In this document: positions 31,131 to 38,785 of the stretch, one piece after another | Position numbering within the stretch: the first letter of the stretch is position 1 | Layout of the letters: each line of letters starts with the position of its first letter | From: JAWKUK01 sp041398605 | GTDB taxonomy: Bacteria; Planctomycetota; UBA1135; GCA-002686595 | Direction of reading: 5' to 3' | Assembly (NCBI GenBank): GCA_041398605.1 | Contig: JAWKUK010000003.1 | Coordinates: forward strand, 186,001-250,000 | Length of the DNA stretch: 64,000 bases | Notes under the pieces: generated by a model | The model's database searches: none | What the model saw: only the letters and a program-made list of their open reading frames with translations | What the model was told of the DNA's origin: nothing | Translations under genes and position numbers: made by a program

Positions 31131-32156
31131 TCAAGGCTCCGGCTCCTCCTCCCCGCTCGCGCGCGCGAGCACCACGACAGTGACGGCCCGCGCCCCAGCG
31201 CGCATCAGCTCGCGCGCGCAGGCATCGGCGGTCGCCCCCGATGTCAACACGTCGTCGACGAGCCAGATCTCACGCCCCGCAAGCGGCCGCGCGCGCCGGC
31301 GGTGCGGCCCCGCCCGGCGCGCCCACCCAGCGCGGGCGGCGCGCCAGCGATCGCGGAGCTGCGGGCGAAAGGAGAAGGCCCCCGACACGTTGCTCTGCCT
31401 GCTCGGACCGCGCTCGGCGCCCTGCACCGTGGTCGCCCTCGTCCGCGCCAAGCGCGCGCGCACCGGCAGCCCGAGCTCCTCCCCGAGCGCCTGCGCGAGC
31501 AGCAGCGCTTGGTCGTAGCCCCGCTCCAGGTGCCGTAGCGCATGCAGCGGAACGGGCTGCAGCTCGGGTCGCGGGGCCTCGAGCGCGCGCGCTGCGAGCC
31601 ATGGCACGCGCTCCACCAGGTGCCGCGCGAGCACCGGCGCGAGGTCCTCGCGCCCGCCATGCTTGAACGCGAGCACCCATTCCCCGAGCGGCCCACGGTA
31701 GTTGCCCGCGGCGACCACGCGCGCAAAGCGCGGCGGCCGGCGACGACACGCGCGGCAGCGCTCCTCAGCACGGACGCCGCGCGGCAAGCGCGCCGCGCAG
31801 ATGCCGCAGCGCGCACCATCCAGCCCGCTCATGAGAGGTGCAACCTTGGCGCTGCTGGGGTCCGTTGGCTCAGGCTGCGCCTCGCCGGGCAACGCGTGGG
31901 CCGCGCACGCATCGGGCCCCTTGACGGTCGCGGCGGGCGCGCGGCAAAGCCAGCACCCTCGGGGCCACAGCGCGGCCAGGACCTCTTCGATCCCTGCCCC
32001 CAGATGCGCGACGATGCGCGCGACGATGCGCGCGACGATGCCCGCGACGATGCCCGCGACGGGCGCCCCGCGAGCCGCATGCCACCGCGCACAGCGCTGC
32101 GCCAGCTCGTATCCCGGGTTCAGCGCCCGCTGCCTCCAAGTCCCTTGGCCCTCCAT
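31131..32156 (-). CDS. ComF family phosphoribosyltransferase-like protein with repetitive N-terminus
   Basis: The protein has 341 residues. The usual ComF part (about 65-335) has paired-Cys zinc sites (CWLC; CGICAARLP...CRAC), FARVVAAGNYRGPLGEWVLAFK and the PRPP-type loop IWLVDDVLTSGATADAC. ComF is linked to DNA uptake or purine-linked PRPP metabolism depending on the species. The first ~60 residues are unusual: VAGIVAGIVARIVARIVAHL, encoded by 12-bp repeats. ATG 32156 is the first start in frame. Without the extension the length would match typical ComF (about 240-280). Confidence 0.88.
   Translation of the reverse strand: MEGQGTWRQRALNPGYELAQRCARWHAARGAPVAGIVAGIVARIVARIVAHLGAGIEEVLAALWPRGCWLCRAPAATVKGPDACAAHALPGEAQPEPTDPSSAKVAPLMSGLDGARCGICAARLPRGVRAEERCRACRRRPPRFARVVAAGNYRGPLGEWVLAFKHGGREDLAPVLARHLVERVPWLAARALEAPRPELQPVPLHALRHLERGYDQALLLAQALGEELGLPVRARLARTRATTVQGAERGPSRQSNVSGAFSFRPQLRDRWRAARAGWARRAGPHRRRARPLAGREIWLVDDVLTSGATADACARELMRAGARAVTVVVLARASGEEEPEP
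32013..32060 (-). repeat. 4 x 12-bp in-frame tandem repeat in the ComF-like gene
   Basis: Units gatgcgcgcgac (32013-32024, 32025-32036) and gatgcccgcgac (32037-32048, 32049-32060) are head-to-tail, with a shortened copy at 32003-32012. They encode the VA(G/R)I tetrapeptide repeats of the ComF-like protein on the minus strand. Confidence 0.9.
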
Positions 32157-32219
32157 GATGCAGAGGGACCGAACTCGCGTGCGACCGGTTGCAGGTCAAC
32201 TCCGAACGTTCGCTGTCGC

Positions 32220-32828
32220 TCAGACCGTCTCTTCGAGGCCCTCGAGCTCAAAGTCGCTCGGCGCGCCGCGCGGGCGCTGCGGTCCAGCCGGAAGTCCGGT
32301 CTCGCGCACGAGGCGCGCGACGTAGTCCTCGACCGTGTCCTCGCCCTGGGATTCGATGCCCCACAGGTCCCCGATCTCGCGCGCGATCTGCGGCTCACGC
32401 AGGAGGTTGCGCGGGTGGCGCGTGAAGAACTCGCGCACATAGCGCCGGAAGGCCCAGAGCGACCACCACCATCCGCCAAAGAGCAGCGCGACAGCCGTCG
32501 CGACGATCACCCCCACCCACGCCATCGAGAGCGGCGACGAGCCGGAGGGCATCGCGTGGAAGTGTCCGACGAGCTGGAACCCGAAGCCCGCGAGCAGGAA
32601 CGCGAACCCCAGCGTGGTCTGGACGCGGTTGTAGATGTAGTCGCGAACCGACTGCAGCCGGCCGCTCCCGCTGCGCCCGAAGTACCGCGCGACCAACGAC
32701 CGTGGGTGCTCGAACAAGGTCGAGTTGGCGATCAGGAACGCACCGACGATGCAGGCCACGAGCCCCAGAGAGGACCAGTCAGCGGCATCGAAGGGGTTGC
32801 CCGGTGCGAGGAGCGCCACGGAGGACAT
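32220..32828 (-). CDS. Membrane protein of unknown function
   Basis: The protein has 202 residues with three predicted membrane helices (LGLVACIVGAFLIANSTL; TLGFAFLLAGFGFQLVGHF; AWVGVIVATAVALLFGGWWW) and a soluble C-terminal part (VREFFTRHPRNLLREPQIAREIGDLWGIE). I do not recognise the family. ATG 32828 starts MSSVALLAPGNPFDAADW. It is divergent from the frameshifted ferredoxin-NADP reductase gene and 63 bp upstream of the ComF-like gene on the same strand. Confidence 0.8.
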   Translation of the reverse strand: MSSVALLAPGNPFDAADWSSLGLVACIVGAFLIANSTLFEHPRSLVARYFGRSGSGRLQSVRDYIYNRVQTTLGFAFLLAGFGFQLVGHFHAMPSGSSPLSMAWVGVIVATAVALLFGGWWWSLWAFRRYVREFFTRHPRNLLREPQIAREIGDLWGIESQGEDTVEDYVARLVRETGLPAGPQRPRGAPSDFELEGLEETV

Positions 32829-33228
32829 GACAGCAAGCTAGGGCTCGCGACGACCCGTCGCAAGCACGATCGGCGGTGCCCGCAGGCGCGCGAGGGGAAT
32901 CGGGGCCACCCCGTATGCAGGCGGCGCCGGCCCGAGCGCCCCCTGGAGGCCTCCGCCGGCCGGCCCCCAGCGTCCTGGCGCTGCCGTGCCCCCGTCCAGC
33001 GAGGCGCCCGACAGGGCCGCGTCGGGCGGGCGGGCTCGCATCCCGAGCAGGAAGCCGCTACAACCTGCGGCAGGGCGCCACGCGTTCGTGCGTCGACGCC
33101 CCCCTCCGCCTCTCCACCCCAGAGCGGCCCCCCCTCCTCCCAGAGCGGCCCCCGCCCCCAAGGGCGGCCGCCGCCCCCCAGAGCGGCCCCCGCCCCACCG
33201 GCGCAGCGGCGCGCCCCAACTCGGTCGA
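32829..33228. other. Intergenic region with GC-rich direct repeats
   Basis: 400 bp between divergent genes, without a convincing coding region. Its right half (about 33121-33205) has imperfect direct copies of agagcggcccccgcccc. Promoters for both flanking genes must lie here, but no clear element is visible in this composition. Confidence 0.6.
33121..33205. repeat. Imperfect GC-rich direct repeats upstream of the ferredoxin-NADP reductase
   Basis: Copies begin with agagcggccccc at about 33121, 33142 and 33180, with a diverged one (gggcggccgccgcccccc) at about 33162. Spacing is 18-21 bp. They lie 24-108 bp before the reductase ATG. Confidence 0.65.
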
Positions 33229-34010
33229 ATGAAGATCCACGCCCCGAACGCCCGCCTCGTGGACCGGCAGGACTGACCTACGGCCTCGCGACGTTCCATG
33301 TCGAGCTGGACGCGGGCCCGACCCCGGAATTCCAAGCCGGACAGTTCACCAACCTGGGCCTGCCCGCGGGCGACGACTGGGACCCCGTCGACGGCGCCGC
33401 GATCAAGCGCGCGTACTCCATCGCTTCGACCCCAGGGGCGGCGCGCTACGAGTTCTTCGTCCGGTTGGTGGAGGGCGGCGCGCTGACGCCGAAGCTCTTC
33501 GCGCTGCCGCTCGGCGGCTCGATCTGGGTCGACACCCGCATCGCGGGCCACTTCACGCTCGAGGAGGCGCCCGATGCGGACGAGCTGGTCCTCGTCGGCA
33601 CGGGCACGGGCATCGCGCCCTACCGACCGATGATCCTCGACCCCCGCACTCGAGCGAGGTACCGGCGCATCATCTTGATGTACACGGACAGGACTCAGCC
33701 CGAGCTCGGCTACGTCGAGGAGTTCGAGGACCTCATGCGACGGGATCCGAACTTCGTCTTCCTGCCGAGCCTGACGCGCGAGCCGGAGGGCTCGAGCTGG
33801 ACAGGCCTGCGAGGCAGGATCCAACACTTCCTGACGCCGGAGCGCTATCTGGAACTGACCGGCGAGCCGCTGCGACCAGAGCGCTGCCAGGTCTTCCTTT
33901 GCGGCAACCCGCAGATGATCCTCGAAGTGCAGGCGCAGCTCGAACAGCACGGGTTCACGAAGCACCGCAAGAAGGCGCCGGGGCAGCTGCACATCGAGAA
34001 ATACTGGTGA
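33229..34010 (+). CDS. fpr: Ferredoxin-NADP reductase, apparent 1-nt frameshift near codon 15
   Basis: The bulk of the protein is read from 33273 on: LTYGLATFHVELDAG, FAD motif RAYSIAS (about residue 60), NADP motif VGTGTGIAPYRPMI, FLCGNPQMI and the C-terminal HIEKYW, all typical of Fpr-type reductases that pass electrons between NADPH and ferredoxin/flavodoxin. This frame has no start codon nearby. The expected N-terminus MKIHAPNARLVDRQD lies in another frame from ATG 33229 to 33273 and hits TGA at 33274-33276. Inserting one base after gac (33271-33273) joins them into a 260-residue protein, the normal length. It is a real mutation or a sequencing error; no slippery site is seen. Confidence 0.85.
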
Positions 34011-34032
34011 GCGCGCGCTGCGGGCTTCGCGA

Positions 34033-35586
34033 TCAACGACGTCGGACGTACACGAGACGGGGGACCCGCGGCGCGCCGCTACAAGGCGCCGGGACCTCAA
34101 GCGCGCCGCGCTCCATGTAGTTCGCTCCCAGCGCGGGCAGGTCCCAAGGCTCGTCCAACACGACGGCGCCGAAGGACTGGGCCTCGAGCGCAGCTTCGAG
34201 GCGCTCGACAAAGGCCTGCGCGACGCCGCGCTCGCGGCTCTTCAACAGGTCGACGATCGCCATCGCGTGCACCACGAGCGGGTGCCCAGCGCGCTGGGCC
34301 AGGTCCGGCGCATCGGGCACGAATGCGGGCGCCGGGAGCGCGCGCAAGGCCTCGACGGCGCGCTCGGTCGCGACGCGCTGCGCAGCGGTCGGCACCACCG
34401 CCCGCGGGTCACCGCCGACGACGGCGAGCCAGACAAGCCCCACCGTAGCCAGCACATGCGTCACGGGCCGGCCGTCCAGCCAGCGTGGGGCGATGAGCGC
34501 GACCGCGACGACGAGGGGCAGCAAGGTGTTGTCGAAGCCCCCCTCGTGCGCGCGCCCGGTCCACGCCGCTGCGGCAAGGCCCAGCGCCAAGAAGGACATG
34601 CACCGGTCCGTTCCAGCCGCGCCTGGGCGCAGGAGCGGGTCCGCGGTGCTGCGAGCAGCGAGTGGCGTGGGGCCGTTCAAGGCCGCCGCGCGACGCCAGT
34701 GGGCGCCGAGCGGGAGCAGCAGCACCGGCGCAAAGGCCACAGAGGCCTCGCGCCAGAAGCCCCAGACCGCCGGGGCATGCCACGGGCTGCCCGCGAGCAG
34801 CTTCACGATCGTGAACGACGCCCATCCGTCGGTCAGCGCGTCCGCCCAGAGCAACATGACCGCCAGCCCCGTGACGAGGGCGACGCCGTAGACAGCAGCG
34901 AGGCGCGGCGCGCGCGCTCCGAGCCCCAGCGCGAGCGCCGCGCACGGCAAGAGCGCCGTCTGCTTGGCCATGACCGCGAGGGCCGCGCACACCGCCGCGG
35001 CCAACGCGCCGACGGGCGATCGGGCACGCTGCGCGACGAGGCCCGCTGCGACCGTGCACGCCAGCATGAGGGCATCGACCCGAGCGAGGTCCAAGAACCA
35101 CCCTCCAAAGCCCGAGCCTGCGGCGATGAGGCCCGCGGCAAACGCCGCGCGCGCCGCGCGAAGGAGCGGGGGCGACGGGCCACCGTGCGCCGCCGTGCGC
35201 CGCCGGACTGCGACGCTGACGACCAGCGACAGCAAAGCGAGCGTCGCAAGGACCGACACGCCGCGCAGGGCCCCCAGCGCCGCCCCAGGCGCGGTGTCCG
35301 CGCCCGACCCCAGGCACCACAGCGCGACCGCCCCGAGCCAATGGAACAGCGGCGGGTACGGGAAGGGCGCAAAGTCGAGGCTCGGCTCGACGTAGATGGA
35401 CCGACCGGCGCACACACGCCGGGCATGTTCGACCACCGCGCCCTCTTGCCACTCCAGCGGGAACGGATACGGCAGCCGCAGCGCGATCAGGACGAGGAGC
35501 CCCGCGACCGCGGTCAGGCCGACACAAACGAGCACCACCGGCGTGAGCCGAGCGGCCCAATGCCGGGGCGCTCGACCCGGACTCAC
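34033..35586 (-). CDS. Multi-pass membrane glycosyltransferase-like protein (GT39/PMT-like)
   Basis: The protein has 517 residues and about 10 membrane helices. A periplasmic loop near the N-terminus (YPFPLEWQEGAVVEHARRVC...FAPFPYPPLFHWLGAV) with acidic residues matches the ArnT/PMT/GT39 style, in which lipid-linked sugars are transferred on the outer face of the inner membrane. The C-terminal ~120 residues are soluble (AIVDLLKSRERGVAQAFVER; VVLDEPWDLPALGANYMERG). GTG 35586 overlaps the preceding gene's stop by 4 bp. The acceptor is unknown. Its neighbours, an LTA-synthase-like enzyme and an exported protein, suggest envelope work. Confidence 0.8.
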   Translation of the reverse strand: MSPGRAPRHWAARLTPVVLVCVGLTAVAGLLVLIALRLPYPFPLEWQEGAVVEHARRVCAGRSIYVEPSLDFAPFPYPPLFHWLGAVALWCLGSGADTAPGAALGALRGVSVLATLALLSLVVSVAVRRRTAAHGGPSPPLLRAARAAFAAGLIAAGSGFGGWFLDLARVDALMLACTVAAGLVAQRARSPVGALAAAVCAALAVMAKQTALLPCAALALGLGARAPRLAAVYGVALVTGLAVMLLWADALTDGWASFTIVKLLAGSPWHAPAVWGFWREASVAFAPVLLLPLGAHWRRAAALNGPTPLAARSTADPLLRPGAAGTDRCMSFLALGLAAAAWTGRAHEGGFDNTLLPLVVAVALIAPRWLDGRPVTHVLATVGLVWLAVVGGDPRAVVPTAAQRVATERAVEALRALPAPAFVPDAPDLAQRAGHPLVVHAMAIVDLLKSRERGVAQAFVERLEAALEAQSFGAVVLDEPWDLPALGANYMERGALEVPAPCSGAPRVPRLVYVRRR

Positions 35587-36608
35587 TCGAACTCCGCCGC
35601 GAGCTGCAGCGTGCCGCTGAAGCGCTGGGCCTGCACGATCTCGAGCGATTCACCGCCTTGGTCCGCCGACTGGGTTTGTGTCGACACGAACTTCACGTCA
35701 CCGCCGACCTGCAGCGAGACGGCGTGGCCCGCGTCGATGTTCCAGACGAGCGCGCCTTCGAGCTCGAACTCGAAGGACATCGCGCGCACGCTCTCCATCT
35801 CCATGTCTTCGCCGACCTCCTCGGATTCGCCCTCGAGCTCGACATGCGTCGCGAGCTCCAACGTCAGCTCGATCGTCGCCACACCCTCTTCCACGCTGAC
35901 GAGCTTGGCGGTGATCTCACCGGCAAGGTTCTCTTCGAACTGGGCCTCGTAGGCCTCGTCCTCTGGCTCCTCGAGCTCGCTCGGCGTGTTGAGGTGCAGC
36001 TCGCCGCTCGGGCTCGAGAGGTGCGAGAAGGCCAGCACCGGCACCTGCCACTCCGCACCGACCTCGACCTTGCCCTCCGGAAGGAACTCGACGAGGTCGG
36101 CGTGGTCCTCGATCTCGCCGATCAGGTCCGTGTCACCGTCGCTGGACACTTCGGCGAAGGCCGCGGACCACTCCTCGGCGTCGCCGTCCCACGTCAGAAT
36201 GACCGTTTGCCCTTCGAGGTCGCTCTCGCCCTCTTCCTCCTCGCTCTCATCCTCACCGTCCGGGTCCGTGAAGTCACGGCCCGATTGCTCGGTCAGCTCG
36301 TCGAAGTGGCGCTGCAGCTTCGTCGCGCGCCCACCATCGACCACGAGGTACTCATCGGTGAAGGTCAATGACTCCGACTCGCGGATCGTCATCGAGACGT
36401 CGGGGGACTCGACCTCGTGCTCTTCACCGCCCACGGTGAAGGTGATGTCGATGCCCTCGAGCTCGAGCTCGAGGTTCGAAGTGAAGGTCTTGGTCAGCTT
36501 CGTCCCCGCTTCGACCGAGAGCTCGAGCGCGATGTCGTCGAGGGGGCCGGCGGCGAGGAGGAAGAGGCTCGTTGCGAGGAGGGCTTTCATAGTTCGGAGG
36601 GGCATCAT
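35583..36608 (-). CDS. Acidic exported protein of unknown function
   Basis: The protein has 341 residues, starting MMPLRTMKALLATSLFLLAAG, a signal peptide (an internal ATG at 36590 is an alternative start; the first ATG has GGGGGT about 8 bp upstream). The mature chain is very rich in Glu and Asp, with an extreme tract DGEDESEEEEGESDLEG at about 118-134. Beta-type segments (EWQVPVLAFSHL; VATIELTLELATHVELEG; FEFELEGALVWNIDAGHAVS) suggest a repeated beta-sandwich. I do not recognise the family. It overlaps the glycosyltransferase start (GTGA) and follows the LTA-synthase-like gene by 55 bp. Confidence 0.8.
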   Translation of the reverse strand: MMPLRTMKALLATSLFLLAAGPLDDIALELSVEAGTKLTKTFTSNLELELEGIDITFTVGGEEHEVESPDVSMTIRESESLTFTDEYLVVDGGRATKLQRHFDELTEQSGRDFTDPDGEDESEEEEGESDLEGQTVILTWDGDAEEWSAAFAEVSSDGDTDLIGEIEDHADLVEFLPEGKVEVGAEWQVPVLAFSHLSSPSGELHLNTPSELEEPEDEAYEAQFEENLAGEITAKLVSVEEGVATIELTLELATHVELEGESEEVGEDMEMESVRAMSFEFELEGALVWNIDAGHAVSLQVGGDVKFVSTQTQSADQGGESLEIVQAQRFSGTLQLAAEFE

Positions 36609-36663
36609 CGCTCGGACCCCCGCAGAGATCTGCCCTGGTCCGCCGAAATCTTCGCCGCTGCGC

Positions 36664-38655
36664 TCAGCGGCCGCCGACCGCCCAGGGGGTCTGGGGCAGG
36701 TCGTAGCGGCCCTCGCGATACAGGAACGACGCCATCAAGGCGTGCGCGAGCGCGCGCCGCGCGAGCCCCTCGTCGCGGGGGCTGGGGATCAGCTGCTCCC
36801 CTTCGAAGAAGAACTGAGCCGGGACCTGGCCGGGCTGCAAGACGATCACGTCTCTGCCCGCGAGATAGGCCTGGTTGTCGTCGTACTGCATGATCGCGCG
36901 ACCGGGCGCGTCGAGCGGCAGGCGCGTCAGGTCGTTGCCGATCATCGGGTGCGTGCTGTCGACGCCGATGAGTGAGAGCAGCGTCGGCGGCAGGTCGATC
37001 TGGCTGCTGATCCGCGCGTCGCGCCGAGCGCGGACATCCGCCCCGAGGATCACCGCAGGGATGTGAAAGCGCGGGATCGGCACGAGCGAGGCGCCGAACA
37101 CGCGCGCATCGTGGTCCGCGACGACCAGGAACACCGTCCGGTCCCAATACGGCGCCTTGCGCGCCTTCTCGAAGAACGTCCCGAGCGCAGCATCCGCGTA
37201 ACGCACGGCGTTCTCGACGTTCGGGCCCGGGGCTTCGAAGGGCTCGATGCGCCCCTCGGGGAACTCCCAAGGCGAGTGGTTCGAGACGCTGAATGCGAGG
37301 GAGAAGATCAGTTCGTCGCCAGCCCCGAGCAGCTCTTGGTGGAGGCGCTCGAGGATGTCGTCATCGCTGACGCCCCAAGTGCCGCGGAACGTGGGGTTCT
37401 CGAACATCGGCTCATCGACGATCTCCTTGAAGCCGTTGCCGGTGAAGAAGCGGCGCATGTTGTCGAAGTGCGATTCGCCGCCGTAGATGAACTGCGTGCG
37501 ATAGCCTGCGCGCCCGAGGAGCTCCGCGATCGTGAAGAAGTCGCGCTGCGACTTGCCGAGCTTCACGACCGAGCGCGCCGGCGTCGGGAGGTACCCGCTG
37601 ACGATGGCCTCGATGCCGCGCACGGAGCGCGTTCCCGTCGCGTACATGCGATCGAACCACCACCCCTCGTCGGCGAGTCGGTCGAGGTGCTGCGTCACGG
37701 GCCGCCCGCCGAGCGCGGCGCAATACTGCGCGCCGAGGCTCTCTTGCAGGATGATCACGAGGTTGAGGGGCCGCGCGCGCCGCTCGGTCGCCCTCTGGCG
37801 GTGGAGCGTCGGCCGCTGCTCATCGATGAAGTCCTCCGGCGCGACCGTAACCATGGCGCGGCGCACCTCCTCCGTCATCACCGCGTCACTCTCGAGGGTG
37901 CCATACGCTGCGCCGGCGTCCGCCTCGTCCTTCATCGAGTAGACGGCGTAGTACACCGAGTAGCACGACGACAGCGCGAGGTCGTTCAGCAGGTGGTCCG
38001 AGCTGAACGCGACGGAGCTCGGGTTCGCCGGGCGGTGGCCGAGGCTCGAGCGCACTCCAAGCACGAGCAGCGGCAACAACAGGAGCAGCCATGCGCCGCG
38101 GCGTGGGACCCCCATCGGGCGTGGCGCGGCGACGAGCCGACCGAAGAGCCTCCATCCACCGACCACCGTGACGAGCGTCGCAAGGAGGCCGAGCGACAGC
38201 TCGAGCTTGTAGCCCGCGAAGAGCATCCCGAAGACCTCCTTCGGGTGGCCGAGGTATTCGACGAAGAGCCGATCGGGCCTGCGGTCGTACTCGATGACAA
38301 ACGCGGGCGTCGCAGCCTCGAGGAACACGAAGGCCCACGCCCAGACGACGTAATAGACGCGCGCGAGCTGCGCGAACGCGCGCCCGATCAGGTGCCTGCC
38401 GCCGAGCAGGAACGTGAAGAGCACCGCCGGGATCGTCGCCATGCTCACGATGACGACGTCCATGCGGAGCCCGCCCAGGAACACCCCGGCGAAGCCCTCG
38501 CCTTCCGCGACCCGCGGCCATTGCCAAAGCACGAGGGCCGCCCGCGAGAGAGACAGCGCGCACAGCAGCCCGAAGAAGAAGGCCGCCGGCGCGAGGACAA
38601 GCGAGCGGGCGCCCGCGGTCGCGGGGTCCGACGAAGGGCGATGAGATGCGTCCAC
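36664..38655 (-). CDS. LTA-synthase/OpgB-like phosphoglycerol transferase, alkaline phosphatase superfamily
   Basis: Membrane helices occupy the first ~200 residues, followed by an extracytoplasmic sulfatase-type domain: NLVIILQESLGAQY (metal-binding Glu), the likely Thr nucleophile in YATGTRSVRGIEAIVSG, FIYGGESHFDNM, FSVSNHSPWEFP and VVADHDARVFG (metal-binding Asp/His). The family transfers glycerol-phosphate or related groups onto lipids or glycans, or hydrolyses them. GTG 38655 with an upstream AGGA was chosen; ATG 38754 would add 33 residues without conserved sequence. In a Gram-negative-type cell the likely acceptor is a periplasmic glycan or lipid, not true lipoteichoic acid; that is inference. 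Confidence 0.87.
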   Translation of the reverse strand: MDASHRPSSDPATAGARSLVLAPAAFFFGLLCALSLSRAALVLWQWPRVAEGEGFAGVFLGGLRMDVVIVSMATIPAVLFTFLLGGRHLIGRAFAQLARVYYVVWAWAFVFLEAATPAFVIEYDRRPDRLFVEYLGHPKEVFGMLFAGYKLELSLGLLATLVTVVGGWRLFGRLVAAPRPMGVPRRGAWLLLLLPLLVLGVRSSLGHRPANPSSVAFSSDHLLNDLALSSCYSVYYAVYSMKDEADAGAAYGTLESDAVMTEEVRRAMVTVAPEDFIDEQRPTLHRQRATERRARPLNLVIILQESLGAQYCAALGGRPVTQHLDRLADEGWWFDRMYATGTRSVRGIEAIVSGYLPTPARSVVKLGKSQRDFFTIAELLGRAGYRTQFIYGGESHFDNMRRFFTGNGFKEIVDEPMFENPTFRGTWGVSDDDILERLHQELLGAGDELIFSLAFSVSNHSPWEFPEGRIEPFEAPGPNVENAVRYADAALGTFFEKARKAPYWDRTVFLVVADHDARVFGASLVPIPRFHIPAVILGADVRARRDARISSQIDLPPTLLSLIGVDSTHPMIGNDLTRLPLDAPGRAIMQYDDNQAYLAGRDVIVLQPGQVPAQFFFEGEQLIPSPRDEGLARRALAHALMASFLYREGRYDLPQTPWAVGGR

Positions 38656-38785
38656 GTTCGATCCTGTTCCACACGGCCCCCGAGCGACGGGGTCGCACGG
38701 GCTGGACGCGAGCGCGACGGGCGCTACGCGGGTCGCGCGCGGCGCCTGCCCCATGGGGCGAGGGCCGCCACGTGCGACGGGGCGG

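Noticed and set aside
31542..33228. Plus-strand open frame leading into the ferredoxin-NADP reductase
   Set aside because: It runs antisense through the ComF-like and membrane-protein genes and has no conserved sequence; only the part from 33273 is the reductase.
33271..33279. TGA at 33274 as selenocysteine or programmed recoding site
   Set aside because: Reading through the TGA in the same frame gives no reductase sequence; the homologous continuation is in the -1 frame. No slippery heptamer or obvious downstream structure was found, so a plain indel is the simpler explanation.
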